Part shown: in pieces, positions 41,419 to 53,197 of the stretch
Numbering within the stretch: the stretch's first letter is position 1
Layout of the letters: each line of letters begins with the position of its first letter
DNA from: Vitrella brassicaformis
Lineage: Eukaryota > Sar > Vitrellaceae
DNA: 60,775 nucleotides
NCBI GenBank assembly: GCA_001179505.1
Contig: CDMY01000394.1
Span: forward strand, 8,504 to 69,278
Direction: 5' to 3'
Notes under the pieces: generated by a model
The model's database searches: none
The model's input: the letters and a program-made list of their open reading frames with translations, nothing else
What the model was told of the DNA's origin: nothing
Program-made: the position numbers and the translations under genes

Positions 41419-44248
41419 ATGAGCTCCTCTCCACATCTAACGGCCCGTCAGCTGGCCCTTCAGGCCCGCGCCAGCGTGGCCCTCCATCGCACCGGCTCAC
41501 CCCTCAGCACATCATCACAGCCGCACCTCCGGCGCAGCAGCACCCAGGAGACTGATGACAGCACATCCGGCCGCAGAAGAGGCGCCCCGGAGCGGGAATA
41601 CCTCACCAGAGCCATGCGGGTCAGTCCCTTACACACGTGCCCTTCAATATATCTGCCCTACATGTTGTCTGCAGAAGGAGCGCATGTCGTTCTTCCAGGA
41701 CGCCGGGTGCAAGCGAGACATTGAGTTGGTGGGTCTGGAGACGCTGGAGGCTAAAGTCAAGGAGGAGCCGGAGTCTAGCAGCCAAGATGATGATGAATCC
41801 GAGGACGACGAAGATGATGAGGAATCGGAGGAGGAGGAGGAGGAGGAGGAGGAGGACAACGATGAGGAGAAGAGCGATAATAATGGGGCTGACGGTGGTG
41901 GAAACAACCAGAAGGGCGGGAAGGGGGATGGGGATGGGAAGGGAGAGAAGGAGCTGCCCCTGGTCATGAGGCTGCGGGACAGAGGGAGGCGCGGGGGAGT
42001 GGACAAGGGAGACAAGGACAAGGACAAGGACAAACGTCAACCGCAACCACCAGAGAGAGACACACCCATGACTCGGAGGAGAAGCCTCAGCCCCAAGAAG
42101 ACATTCAAGCAGCCGCAGCCGCCCCGTCTGGAGCTCCGGTTCGGCTTCGTCAGCGAGGGCCGCCACCTCAAGGCCAAGGGCAGATCACCACACAGGAAAA
42201 AGAAGGCGACCCCACGGCTGACCAACGCCGCACCGGTGGTGGCCAACCTGTCACAGGCTCAGCAGCCGTGGAGGACCGAGTCGGGCCGGTTTGCGTCGAT
42301 GCAGGGCATCGATGCGGGTGTGGGTGCGCCGCGGCCGCCGGTGGCGTGGCTGCCCACCCTGACGCTGCCTATCGAAAACAAGAGGGACCCAAAGCCCCCG
42401 GTGTCTATTGTATGGTCACATGAGGGAGGGAGGGAGGGAGGAAGGAAGGGATGCGCCTTGTGTCTCTGTGTGCAGGTTGGTGATCGTACTGTCAACCCGA
42501 TTCCACCCCAGTATGCGCCGGTGCCTTTCAAGCAGCAGCAGCCGTCGCCTGAGAGGCCGCGGATCCCCTCTCCATCATTCTTGCAGCAGGAATCGCACCA
42601 GCACCAGCAGCAGCAGCAGCACCAGCAAAGGCACTCGCCGCAGCAGCAGCGCAGGAAGGACAGGGAAAGAGAGAGGAGAGATGAGGGCTCAGAGGGGGAG
42701 AGGAGGGAGAGGGAGCCGCAGTCCAAGGTGCACAAGGGATCGCCTGGCGGCCGTCGGCCTTCGTCGCCCTTCCGCCGCGCCATGATGGCCGAGACCAACC
42801 TGCCTAGAGTCACAGGCGCAGATATTGAGGACAAAATCAAACAATACGAGGTCACTTTTCCCTGTTCCATCCATCCATCCATCCATGTGTGGCTGGCTGT
42901 TCAGGTGGAGCGCATCTTCAGTGAGGTGCCGGACGACTGGGGTCTGCTGGCTTTGGTGCTGGGGTTCTGTAAGTTGGGCGTGATAGGGGGGCCGGGTGGT
43001 GGGGGCACGATGAAGCAGCAGAAGGCCGAGCAGCAGGTGACCGAGTGGATTGAGGAGAGAAGGCGGCAGGGCATGGAGGACACCGCCAGAGACAGATTCC
43101 TTAACGTATGTGTGGTGTGCATGCGTGTGTGGGACGACATGGCCATGGCCTTAAGGGACCTCTCGCTCCATGTGATGTGTGTTGGTTGCCTTGCCGTGTG
43201 TCGGTCGGTCGGTCTGTCAGGCGATGGAGAGTGCCGCTTTGAGGGAGTTCCAGAGCGCCTATCTCGAACTCAGGTGAGACAGAGAGACGGACAGGGATAA
43301 TGCAAAGCAGAGGCGTCTTCGTGCATCTTGGATCGTGTCTCTGGCTGGGCTGCTTGCAGGAATTTCGATGACGAGGTAGCGTAGCGGCATTTGTCTGAGA
43401 GATGAAGAGGCGCCACAATCTCACGCTCTCCCCGTCATCCGTCTGTATGCTGTCCTGTCGTATCTGTCATGCGTGTCATATATTCTTGATGGCTGCAGTT
43501 TTTCCGTGTGGTTCGTCAGTGTGCGGATCAGTTTGTGTCTCGCAACGAGGAGTACACCAACCCCCTATGGTCGCACTACTATCGCACCAACCCCAACATT
43601 ATGTACGCCAGAAAGGAGGTACGCACCACATCCACACCCTCCCCAGCCCTCCCACACCCACACCACACCACACCACACCCACACACGCGCACACGCACAG
43701 CTGGACAAGTGTGTGTCTCTGTCTGTGTGTAGGATACATTGCGTCGTGAGCGTGAGTGGCTGGAGGGAGGGTGGATGGACCTGGAGGAGAAGGTGGCCCT
43801 GTACGACAACCAAAACGGGGTGGCGCAGACACGCGGCGGCCAGCGGGAGGACAGATACAGATTCCCCTCACTCCTCACACCGTACACACACACACACACA
43901 CACACACATACACACAAACAAACGAGGCCGGCCGGCGACACATATCTGCGTCTGTGCAGGCGAGAGCAGCGGGATCGCGCCATCGACAGCAAGATCAGAC
44001 ACATGGCGGAGATACAGGTAGGTACACATGCGCGGAGAACAACGTTCACACGTCCCCCCACCCCACACACCATGCCATGCACCACCCAACATTTGTGTGT
44101 GCAGAGTCGTTTGAAGTACCAGTTGGAGAGTCAGTTTGCCTATATGGAGCAGCTGTTGAAGAGCGGGAGCGTGCCGTTCATCGAGTTTGACGACACACAC
44201 ATGGAGCAGATGCTCCTCGACACAGACGTAGATGTTGAGATGAGTTGA
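41419..44248 (+). CDS. Unknown acidic and Gln-rich protein with a folded C-terminal part
   Basis: ATG 41419 starts MSSSPHLTARQLALQARASV. Exon 2 (from about 41675, KERMSFFQDAGCKRDIELVG) contains a long Asp/Glu run (41797-41880), basic clusters (KDKDKDKR, GRSPHRKKK) and MTRRRSLSPKKTF. Exon 3 has a Gln/His-rich tract (42520-42650) and Arg/Glu-rich RERERRDEGSEGERR, then SPFRRAMMAETNLPRVTGAD. The C-terminal exons look folded: VERIFSEVPDDWGLLALVLG, MKQQKAEQQVTEWIEERRRQ, FFRVVRQCADQFVSRNEEYT, NPLWSHYYRTNPNIMYARKE, WLEGGWMDLEEKVALYDNQN and SRLKYQLESQFAYMEQLLKS, with the end at 44248. About 760 residues. The acidic, basic and polyGln tracts suggest a nuclear or scaffold protein, but no domain is recognised. 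Introns at 43619-43732 and about 43873-43960 are strongly CA-rich after the donor. Confidence 0.68.
43619..43732 (+). repeat. Intron with CA-rich 5' arm and TG-rich 3' arm
   Basis: After the GTACGC donor the intron is almost pure CA/CCA up to about 43700, then TGTGTGTCTCTGTCTGTGTG up to the TAG acceptor. The arms can base-pair over roughly 20 nt. Confidence 0.8.
43883..43910 (+). repeat. (CA)n tract after a donor site
   Basis: About 12 CA units begin within 2 nt of the putative GTACAC donor of the acidic/Gln-rich gene; the acceptor side reads TGCGTCTGTGCAG. Confidence 0.8.
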
Positions 44249-44574
44249 CGAATGGGCGAGTGGGGGGGCTGATTCGGGGGTATGGGTGGGCGACAGAAGT
44301 GCGTGTGCCATGTGTGTATGGAGCGATGCGCACACCCCGTTGAGCGATGAGAGATTAGCTTGGTCGGTCACTCTCGCGTCTGTCTGTTGCTCTACACAAT
44401 CACTAACTGCAGTCACGCACAAAACGGCAAAAGCGATCCAGATCAAATACGGCGCACAAAGACAAGATTGAGATCCGTTCTCTCTATACACACGCACGCA
44501 AGTCCGCCGCCTGTCTGTCTGCTCTACCACATACATACAGAGATCACGCACCGCACAGACACCAATCCATTCAC
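44249..44574. other. Convergent intergenic region, no gene seen
   Basis: A 326-bp gap between the stop codons of the acidic/Gln-rich gene and the NAPE-PLD-like gene. No coding content is seen; it presumably holds both 3' ends. Confidence 0.6.
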
Positions 44575-46315
44575 TCAGCCCACCGCAGCGCCCGCAGTTC
44601 TCTCCCCGTCTTGCATGTCTCCAGCCCGGCCACCCCTGTCACTCTCTTGGCCGCTCTGACCATCTTTCCCCCTTTCCGATGCCGGTCGGTCTTTCTTCTC
44701 GTCGTCATAGTAGTGCGACGGGAACTCGCCGTCAAGTGGGGCCGCTGGCCGGTCGTCAGAATCGCCACTCTCTGGCAATCGCCCCCGCAGCCTTTTGCCA
44801 TACCTCTTGTCCCCGCCTAGCAGCCCCGGCTGCCACCCCTGCTTGGTGGGGTCGTCGGCATAGAGCATGGCAGTCTCCTCAGGGCAGGCGTCGGGGACGA
44901 TGAGCTCCTCGCCCGGCTCGAGCGTGACGAAGGCCTCAGGCTCCACTTGATGCTTCTCGAGGGCAATCTGCAGGTCCCTCCGCGCCTGGCCGAATTCCTC
45001 AGCGGCGAGAGGGAAGCAGTCGAAGTGAATGGCCACACTTTGACGCGATCCCAGGTCCAGATGAGCCTGCACACATGACATGACATACAGCACACGAAGA
45101 GATGTGCCCATCCATCTATCTGTAGGTCTGCACTGCGCTATGCTATGCTGACCCGTACGGCTTCTTCCGGGTTCATGTGGAGTGTCTTCATGAACCATCG
45201 TGGCTCGTAGCTGCCGATGGGCAACAGAGCCAAGTCCACTCCGTCGTCTCCCCACTCCTCCAGGAGCGCCCGCGCTTCTTTGAAGTGCGGACCGTAGGCC
45301 GTGTCGCCGGCAAAGTAGATCGTGTGCGACGGCGTGCGCACCAGGAAGGACCCCCACAACGTCCAATTCGCATCCAACAGATACCTGCATCGCATCCATC
45401 GATCCATCATCAACACGGCTGGCTGCTTCTGCGCACATACATCCACTGACTGCCTCGGTTTGCTTGCTTACCTTCCGGACCAGTGCTGTGCAGGAAGGAA
45501 TGTGACGTCGATGGAGTCGAAGCGGATGGTGTCGTACCACTTCATTGTCTGCACGTCGCGAATGCGATCCATATCCTTGCCGAACAGCATCGGCAGGAAA
45601 TACCATATCGGATTGAGGTGGTGCGTCATCCCTGCAGCCACACAGACCCTGAGTGCGTGTGCGTGAGTGGGTCTGCATGTGTGTGTGATTGGCGTACCTG
45701 TGCCCGTGTATACGACGGATCTGTCCCTCATGTGAAAGTTGGTGATGGTCTCGGTGTCGAAGTGGTCCCAGTGGTCGTGTGACAGCAGGATCAGGTGCAC
45801 CTGTGGCATGTCGTCATACTTGACGCCTGGCTCGTGCACACGCTCAGCTGAATACCCACAAAACACACAGATGATAGATCCATCCATCCATCCGTTGGAA
45901 CATCCATCCATCAGTCTGGCTATGACGGCCACCCCCTCTTCTCTGCCTCCTTACATCCCAGCACCCCTCCCGGCCCAGCATTCCTTGAGAAGTGGGGATC
46001 CGTCACGATGTTGAGCGAATGGCTCTGCAGCAGCACTGTCGAGTGCCCCACAAACGTCACTCTCAGATCTCCCGTTTCCTCGGTCAGCACAGGGGGAGGG
46101 AACTTGGTGGTGTTGACTTGACTTGGCCACGGCTTCGGTGGGAACTTGTCAGGACTCGCGACGAACCGGAGGATGTCGAGCCACCGCGGGTGGCCGGGGC
46201 TGTGGAGGTTCTGGTTGGGCTTCAGGATGCGGTTGTACGCCTGCACGCTCGATGTCAGCAGGCGGGAGCTGGCGGAGCTCAGCCGCGATACCACGCCGTC
46301 CATGGCAGTCTGCAT
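44575..46315 (-). CDS. NAPE-PLD-like metallo-beta-lactamase-fold hydrolase
   Basis: ATG 46315 starts MQTAMDGVVSRLSSASSRLL. Exon 1 (to about 45950) ends TGDLRVTFVGHSTVLLQSHS, LNIVTDPHFSRNAGPGGVLG. The next exon has VHLILLSHDHWDHFDTETIT with the HxHxDH zinc motif, then YTGTG. Then come MTHHLNPIWYFLPMLFGKDM and TIRFDSIDVTFLPAQHWSGR (Gln-His-Trp-Ser as in NAPE-PLD), LWGSFLVRTPSHTIYFAGDT AYG, LLPIGSYEPRWFMKTLHMNP EEA, and LGSRQSVAIHFDCFPLAAEE. These are the VGHST, HDHWDH, PAQHWS, AGDT, PIGxYEPRWFM and H(M)NPEEA boxes of N-acylphosphatidylethanolamine phospholipase D and its bacterial relatives. By family, it hydrolyses a phosphodiester lipid at a binuclear zinc site. The C-terminal exon adds an acidic Asp/Gly-rich tail of about 90 residues ending at 44575. 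Confidence 0.88.
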
Positions 46316-46767
46316 GATCGATCGGCGGCCAGATCGATGAGTGCTACGGGAGATATCTAGAGCAGCACAGTAGCCTTTTCAGCGGAGGCTTGCTGCGAGA
46401 TCGGAAAGCCCCCACACCTCGCCCCCCGTCTCAAGTAGAGAAGAAGACGGTGTTTGAGGTTTTTCCGAGATTCTATCCTGATCCTTAGATCCCTACCAGT
46501 GCAGAAGCTGCTGACAAAAGGCTTCAGACGAGGTCCATCAGCAAGACTTCACGCAGCTCTTCTCTCCCAAGCTTCTGGGGTATGTTCTTGTTGCAGTACG
46601 GTGGGATGGGCATGGACACTGCTGGCGAGTTCGGGAGTCAACTGAGGCACCAGGCAAGACAAGACAAAACCCAAGACAAATGGCACCCACCGCATTGCAA
46701 TGAATGCAGCCACCCACATTGAAGATACTGATGCCATGTGTAGCACCTTGGTTGCCTTGTGTGCAGG
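46316..46767. other. Divergent promoter and unresolved 5' exon(s) of the coiled-coil gene
   Basis: A coding-like segment, SDEVHQQDFTQLFSPKLLG (about 46525-46581), ends at a GTATGT donor near 46580 and would splice to the exon at 46768. It has no ATG of its own and an in-frame stop upstream, so either a further 5' exon exists or this is untranslated. The NAPE-PLD-like gene starts at 46315 on the other strand. The 20-bp shared promoter element is not present. Confidence 0.4.
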
Positions 46768-46773
46768 AGCAGA

Positions 46774-49700
46774 TGTCGAGTTTGAAGCGGCTGTACGACG
46801 AGCGAGTCCGCCACCTGCGGGAGCGCATCAAATCAACATATCACGACCTCAAAGATGACGATACCATCAGTAAGGCAGCCGGCTACACAAGCCGTATGTA
46901 TGATAGCCATGGAAGCGGCATGCTGCTCTGTGTTGCTTTCTCCGTCCGTCCGTCCGTCCGTCCGTCTGTCTGCCTGTCTGCCGCCAGATGCGCTGAAGCG
47001 TGATCCTGACAATGCCGAGTTTGTGCAGCAGGTAGAATGGACGGCAATATATTCACCGCATCAGGCATCTCTGTCTGTATGTGTATCCGCGTGTGTGTGT
47101 GTGCAGAGGATGAAGGAGATGGTCGAGGACTCGCTCGCAAACGAGAGGGAGGCGCAGGTCGAAGGCCTCATGCAGGTACAAACACACAGACAAGAAAGAG
47201 ATGGGGTTTTACCAACCGACTTGCTGTCCATTCATGCATGGCCTTCATCAATGCAATGCAGAAAGTAGCTTCTTTGGAGGCCCGGGAGCATGACGTAAGC
47301 CAAGGACCATCAACAAACACACACTGACTTGAACATTTGGCTGTCTGGGTGGCTGACCTTTTTATGACCGATCAGCTGGTTCGTGCTCTTGAGGCGAAGG
47401 AGTCCAGCTTCTCTCAGTCGCTGCAGGCCCTCAGATCGCAGCTCGCCACTGGGGGTACTCCCCAGCCACACCAGTACCCACAAAGCCCGCCCAGAGGAGC
47501 CACACTCACCAGAACACCCGTGAGTGAAGTGGAGAACACAGACCTGTCCGCGCGACTGTGGTACCTACCTGTTCATCATTGTGTGCTGTGCGTCCATTAG
47601 GGTGGTACAGTGAGTCCCGGTGCTCGACCCGCCCCACCGGCAGAGCAGTTCCAGGAGCTCGTGACTGAGTTGCAGTCACTGCAGCAAGTCTGCGCTGCTC
47701 AGGTTCTCAGGCGCCACCGCGGCCATGCCATGCACAACAATCACGGCATCTGTCCTGTCGCCTTGCTGTGTGTCAGCGTGCGGATCTCGAGAACCTTCAG
47801 AGCGAGTGTGAAGACTACAAGAGAAGGTGAATGAGGATGACCTACCTGCAAATACGTGGGTCCTGATGCGATGCGTGTCCTGTCTCGGCCCCTCAGGTAT
47901 GAGATGAAGGTCCGCGAGCGTGGCGCCACCCAGGATGAGATGCTCGCATCCGCTCAACGAGAACAGGAGCTGCAGACCAACGTATGTACGTGCACACAAA
48001 TGTATGTATCCCTGAAGCCATCCATTAGAGACACATCCTCTTCTCATCACCAATCAGATTCGCGACAAGACTCGGGAGCTGGGTGAGTGTCAGCAGCGAC
48101 TGCGGCACGTGCAGGGCGCCCTCGAGCAGTCGGAGAAGGACAGGCTGGAAATCAGACAGAAATACGTCGAGGTCGGGGAGAAATTCGAGAGGTAAGTCAC
48201 TCATCCAATCCACACCTAAGGCGGGGCGCCTCACCGTCCAAGCGGGTGGGTTTATGTGTGCAGGTTCATCCAGCAGGAGGAGCGTGAGAACAGCGAGACC
48301 GTGCAGCTGCTCGTCAAGAAAGTCAAGGCCGCTAAGGTATTTACCTACCATACACACACACACACAAAGCCACAGGTGGATGTGTGGAATGTGGATGGCT
48401 GCGTTTGTGCAGACTCGGCTTGCCCAATACAAGAAGGACAGGATCAAGTCCATGGTCAGTCAGGTGCATGGCATGAATGGATGAGTGAAGTTGAACCACC
48501 TGCATGGTATGCTGACGGCCTACGGCTATCGTGTCCCATGCAGACGGAGATCAGCACGCTCAAGAACCAGTTGATCGTCAGTGAACAGGAGCGGGAGAAT
48601 CTACTCATACAAATCAAGGTGGGTCGGGTCAGTCAGACACACCGATGCACCGATGATGCACAGATTTCTCGCCTTTGCTCTGTGTCGGCATCAGAGCAAG
48701 ATCGAGCTCGAGCGCCGCGTTCATGTGTTGGAGGCCGATAACCAGGCCAAGGCTCGCGAGCAGGAGCATCTGATGAAGCAGCTGGCGCTCGCCGAGGCGC
48801 GCAAGGACCAAATCCCGCTCGAAAAACACCAATCCATCCTGCAGGCAAGACATATATATGAGCAGCTTCCAGAGACAGAGGCGTGGATGTCATGTCTGTG
48901 TATGTGCGGTATATATTGTCTTCGCGACTGTAACAGGACCGCTTGACGACTCTCGACTCTCAGCATCAGTCTGCGGTTCGCATGCTCCAGGACCGATTCG
49001 ACCTCCAAGTCAAGGAGAAGGTACGTTGTGAGCGTGTAACTGCTGAAAGCACACATGGGCACACACATCCATGGACGTGACGGTGTGTGCCCCGATGGAT
49101 GCCAGATCCGTGAGGCTGAGGAGCGGAAGCAGTCTGAGTTCTCGGCCACGCTGAGCCAGATTCGCCGTGGTGTGCAGGCGCTTGAGGCGGCACGCGACGA
49201 GGAAATACGACAGCGCAAGACGGCGCAGGAGGAGGCCGATCGGTGCATAAGCATCCGTGTCATGTCATCCACACACATCATGTGCATGGTTGCATGGTGT
49301 GGTGTCTATCTGTTTGTGCATGGGCTGGGCAGCATGCGTGCCGCCATTACGAAGCTCGAGGGACAGAACCTCGAGAACATCAGGCAAAGGAAGGTACGTA
49401 GGTGGGCAAAGAACTAAAGCACAGAGAGACCCAACGACCAGCGGTGCACATCACATGGACGCCCACATGCTGTCAGGCGCTGGCGTCCAATCTTGAGGAG
49501 GCCTCGGCCAACCTGACCAAAGTCCGCAACATCCTGCAGGACGAGAGGGCCAGGAGGGAGGTAATATCTTGAATGAATATGCCTCTACATGCAGCACAGC
49601 GGCAGACGCCTGTTTGTCTGTCCTTTGGTTCAGCAATGTGAGGAGCGACTGAAGCGTGCCGACATGGAGTGCACGTCCTCGAGCTTCCAAATACAACACG

Positions 49701-52700
49701 TAGAGGAGACCGCAAAGTCAGCCACACGAACACTCACACTCAATCCATTCGCGCGTCATCATGCCTACCTTTCAATGATGTCGATGTCGTTGGTTCAGGC
49801 GTCGCGAGGGCGATCTCGAGCGCCTTCGCGGGGACTACGATGCGCTCCGCACTGACCACCAGCGGTTGCAGGGCGAGACGTCCAGACTCGTCCGCGAGCT
49901 CCACGTCAAGGAGGCCGCTGAGGTCCGGGTCGCTGCACTCGAGACAGAGGTAAGTACTTACTGGCGAGACGAGACACAACGGGAGAAGGCGGTCCGTACA
50001 CCTCTGCTGTTTGTTCTTTCTGTGTGCAGCTTGAGCAGTACAAGCATCAGGCCAACACGATCCGAAGGTGAGCAAGCAGGCTGCTTCATTCCGTCCGTTA
50101 GTGTGGTTTATCCGTCTCCATCCATAGCCTTCGCCGCGTCGTGGCTCAGATGTCGCGCCTCACACAAGGTAGGTCAGCGCGGAAGACACAGACCGAAACA
50201 ACGGCGAAAACCCCGCTGTCTTTCTGTCAATCTCTTTCGCAGTGCTAAGCCACGAGTTGCGTAAGGAGCTGGTGCAGCTCAAGTCGACAGCCATGCAGCA
50301 GATCAGCGGACTCGAGACATTCTGCGACGCTGCCATCAACAGACTCATCGCATGGTGAGTCAGTCAGTCAGCCCACCACACGCTCAGCCCGTGAATGCGA
50401 TGCGTACATAAAGACGCACACACTCTTTTGCATTGCACGCCCTTCCTTCTCTGCAGTCACCGTGAGCGCGTCTCGCTTCAAAGCGTAGGCAGACAAGAGA
50501 ACAATTCCTGCACACAGATTCCTGTGTCTGGATGGGATGCCCCTCTCTGTATGTCTCTGTGTGTGCAGGCTGAGCATCGTCTCGAGGCGGACACCCTGTC
50601 GCGCAACAACCAGCAGCTGGAGCAGCAGCTGGCCGAGTCACAGTAAGGGCCAGGCACTGCCAACGCCTTTACGTATGCGGTCATTGTCCATCCTTGCTTC
50701 CTACAGGTCTCGTGAGAAGGAGCTGACGCAGCAGTGCGCTCTTGACCGCGAGGACGCCGACAACACCCGGCTGCACCTCGACAGAGTCCTCACGGCCGTC
50801 TCACAATACATACCCGTGTCGGAGAACATCAAAGAGGTACCTCACTCACAGCACTCACTGGTTTGCCACAATCGACGCTGAACCGTGGCTGTGCGGACCT
50901 CGCAAATCAATCAGGGGATGGTGTCGCCTCGTCGCTGTTCCCATCCTGAGTCGATCCTGCCATTCAAGGTGAGTCATTGATTCATCTATCCACTCACCGC
51001 CCTGACATCAATCTCTGGGGGGTATTCGTGCTGGTGTGGCGTCCTTGACTGACAGGAGGAGGTAGCTCGGTGTGTCAGTGAGATGCGGGAGAAGGTCCAG
51101 ACACAGTAAGACACAACCCATAAGGACGAGAGATTAAGTGGTCAGTGCCTTTGCCGTCTTCTCATGTCTGTATGTCTCAGCTACGAGGAGATAGTGGCGC
51201 AGAAGGAATCGTATGCGACACATTAACACACAAACAGTGTAATGTGAGTTGGAATGCTCCTGTGCATGTATGTATTTCATTCATTCAGTGAGCGTGCCAG
51301 GCTCGACGAGTCTCTGAAAGAGGAACAGCTGCAGGTAAGTAGCACACGAGCATCCACCATGCAGTCAATGCACGTCGGCCGCCCGTCTACCATCAGATTG
51401 CCAACCAGGAGGGCGCCATCCAGCAGCTCCAGCAGCAGACACAGGTCACATAGACCGACACACCCAGTAGGAGGCCTTCTCTCCCACAATGTGTGTGTAT
51501 GTGCGGTGTGTGTTCAGGCGCTTGAGAGTCGCATCGAAGAGTTGAATGAGGTGGAGCAGAAGGCCAGTCGGCTGCAGGAGAGGCTCGAGGAGACCGAGAA
51601 CGAGCTGCGCTCCGAAAGAGACAAGATGGCCGAATCCCAAAAGACATTTGAGAGGAGATCGGTCAGTCAGTCAGCAGGGAGCAGACGGGCGAAGGGCAAT
51701 CTACTCTGATGCACGTCTTGTGTCCCCCACTCCCTCACATGCAGCAAGAGGCTCAGATGTTGGCTGAGATGAACCAGGCGGACGCACAGTCAAGCATCAA
51801 GGAACAACTCAGACAGGTAACTAACCAGCCCGACCACGAACACACATACGTACGGCCGACCGTGCGCTTCTTTGTCTGCTCAGCTCAACAAGGAGCTTGG
51901 CCAGCTGCAGACACAACACCACGTGAGTCTAGGAGACACAGCGACCTCATGCACTGTCGGCTCTTGCCCACATGGGCATGCAGGAGGAGTTGGCTCGCCG
52001 CGACAAGGAGCTGAGTGACGTCATGACCCACAGACTCAACGAACAGAGACGGGACGCCGAACAGAGAGAGCAACAGCTGCAGGCAAGATTACATATACGT
52101 GGCAAGGATACCGACAGACAGGCAGGTAGCTGGTCCCTTGTGTGCCCGTGTGTGTGTCCACTTCAGTCTACCGTGGATCAGCTCACACACAGACTCAAGG
52201 ACAGCGACCAAAACCAAAAGTGACCAACGACACACACACAGACACACACGCTCATGTGGATGGAGTCATGTGTGTCAGGGCCACACGGAGTACCACAGAC
52301 GCCTCCATCAAAGAACTCAAGGACAAACTTGCCGTGAGTTACCCACCCACCCACCCTTAACACGCACCGCGCCCATCTATCCATTCCATCGATCCCCTGT
52401 CTGTCTGTTGCCTCCAGGCCACGACGCGCGAGCTGGACAGCGTCAAGCGCGACAAACGTGCCCTGGAGGTGCAGCTGGAGCGTCACGCCCAGGACCGTGC
52501 CGGCGACGTCTCCATGGTCGCTCAGCTCAAGCGGCAGGTCGACGAGCTCAAGCAGACACACAGAGAGGAGCTGGACCAGCTAGACCAGGCCAGACGCAAG
52601 GCCGTCAAGGAGCGGGAGGACGAGATGAAGAAGGTCCACGAGGCCAAGAGACACCAGCTGCGGACAGGGGCCGCCACAGATGAAGGGCGGGGCGGCTCAC

Positions 52701-53042
52701 TCGTTCCCAGTGAGGGCTCGGCCGCAGGGTAACCTCACACACATGTCCGTCTCTCCAGGCATCACCCCGTGTGCCTTTCCTCTGATTTCTTTCAGTGGGC
52801 GGCAGGGCAGTGCCGCCATGGCCCGTGTTGATGCGGCCATCGAGCGCAGCAGTCTGCGACGGGCCGATTCGAAAGGCTCGGCGCTCTCGGCGGTGCAGAA
52901 TGTGCTGCAGCTAGCACGGCAAGCCACGTTGAAGGCTGAAGAGGCCAGGCCTTCAGGCAGGCCGCCCCTGTCTCGCCCGACGTCGCCTCTGCCGCCTGCT
53001 AGGGGGGAGAGGGCTCCGATGAGTCCGCAGAGCGCTATGTAG
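46774..53042 (+). CDS. Very exon-rich long coiled-coil protein
   Basis: The first convincing exon (from 46768) contains ATG 46774, MSSLKRLYDERVRHLRERIK. From there to 53042 at least 25 mostly short exons (some about 30-100 nt) keep one frame of charged heptads: RMKEMVEDSLANEREAQVEG, LVRALEAKESSFSQSLQALR, CQQRLRHVQGALEQSEKDRL, TEISTLKNQLIVSEQERENL, EEERKQ-type runs, REGDLERLRGDYDALRTDHQ, ALESRIEELNEVEQKASRLQ and VEVQLERH-type runs to LKQTHREELDQLDQARRKAV. The end is Ser/Pro/Arg-rich (SGRPPLSRPTSPLPPARGER). The protein is about 1200 residues, predicted almost wholly coiled coil, with no motor, SMC hinge or membrane domain seen. It could be centrosomal, flagellar or Golgi structural; a family assignment from coiled coil alone would be unsafe. 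The true start may lie upstream through the exon near 46525-46581. Confidence 0.78.
48337..48412 (+). repeat. Short intron with CA arm and TG-rich arm
   Basis: A 76-nt intron of the coiled-coil gene: donor GTATTTACC, then a CA tract (about 48350-48366), then a TG-rich run and TTTGTGCAG. Confidence 0.7.
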
Positions 53043-53197
53043 CGAAGAATATGGGTGGCTGGGTGTCTCTGTCTGGTTGCTGGGGCGGGGTGTGTGTGTG
53101 TGTGTGTGTGTATGATGCGAGTGGACGACCAAAGAACAGAACACACACACGTCGATCGATGGTTTTCCCGTTGATGTCTACAGCAAACTTCGATCAT

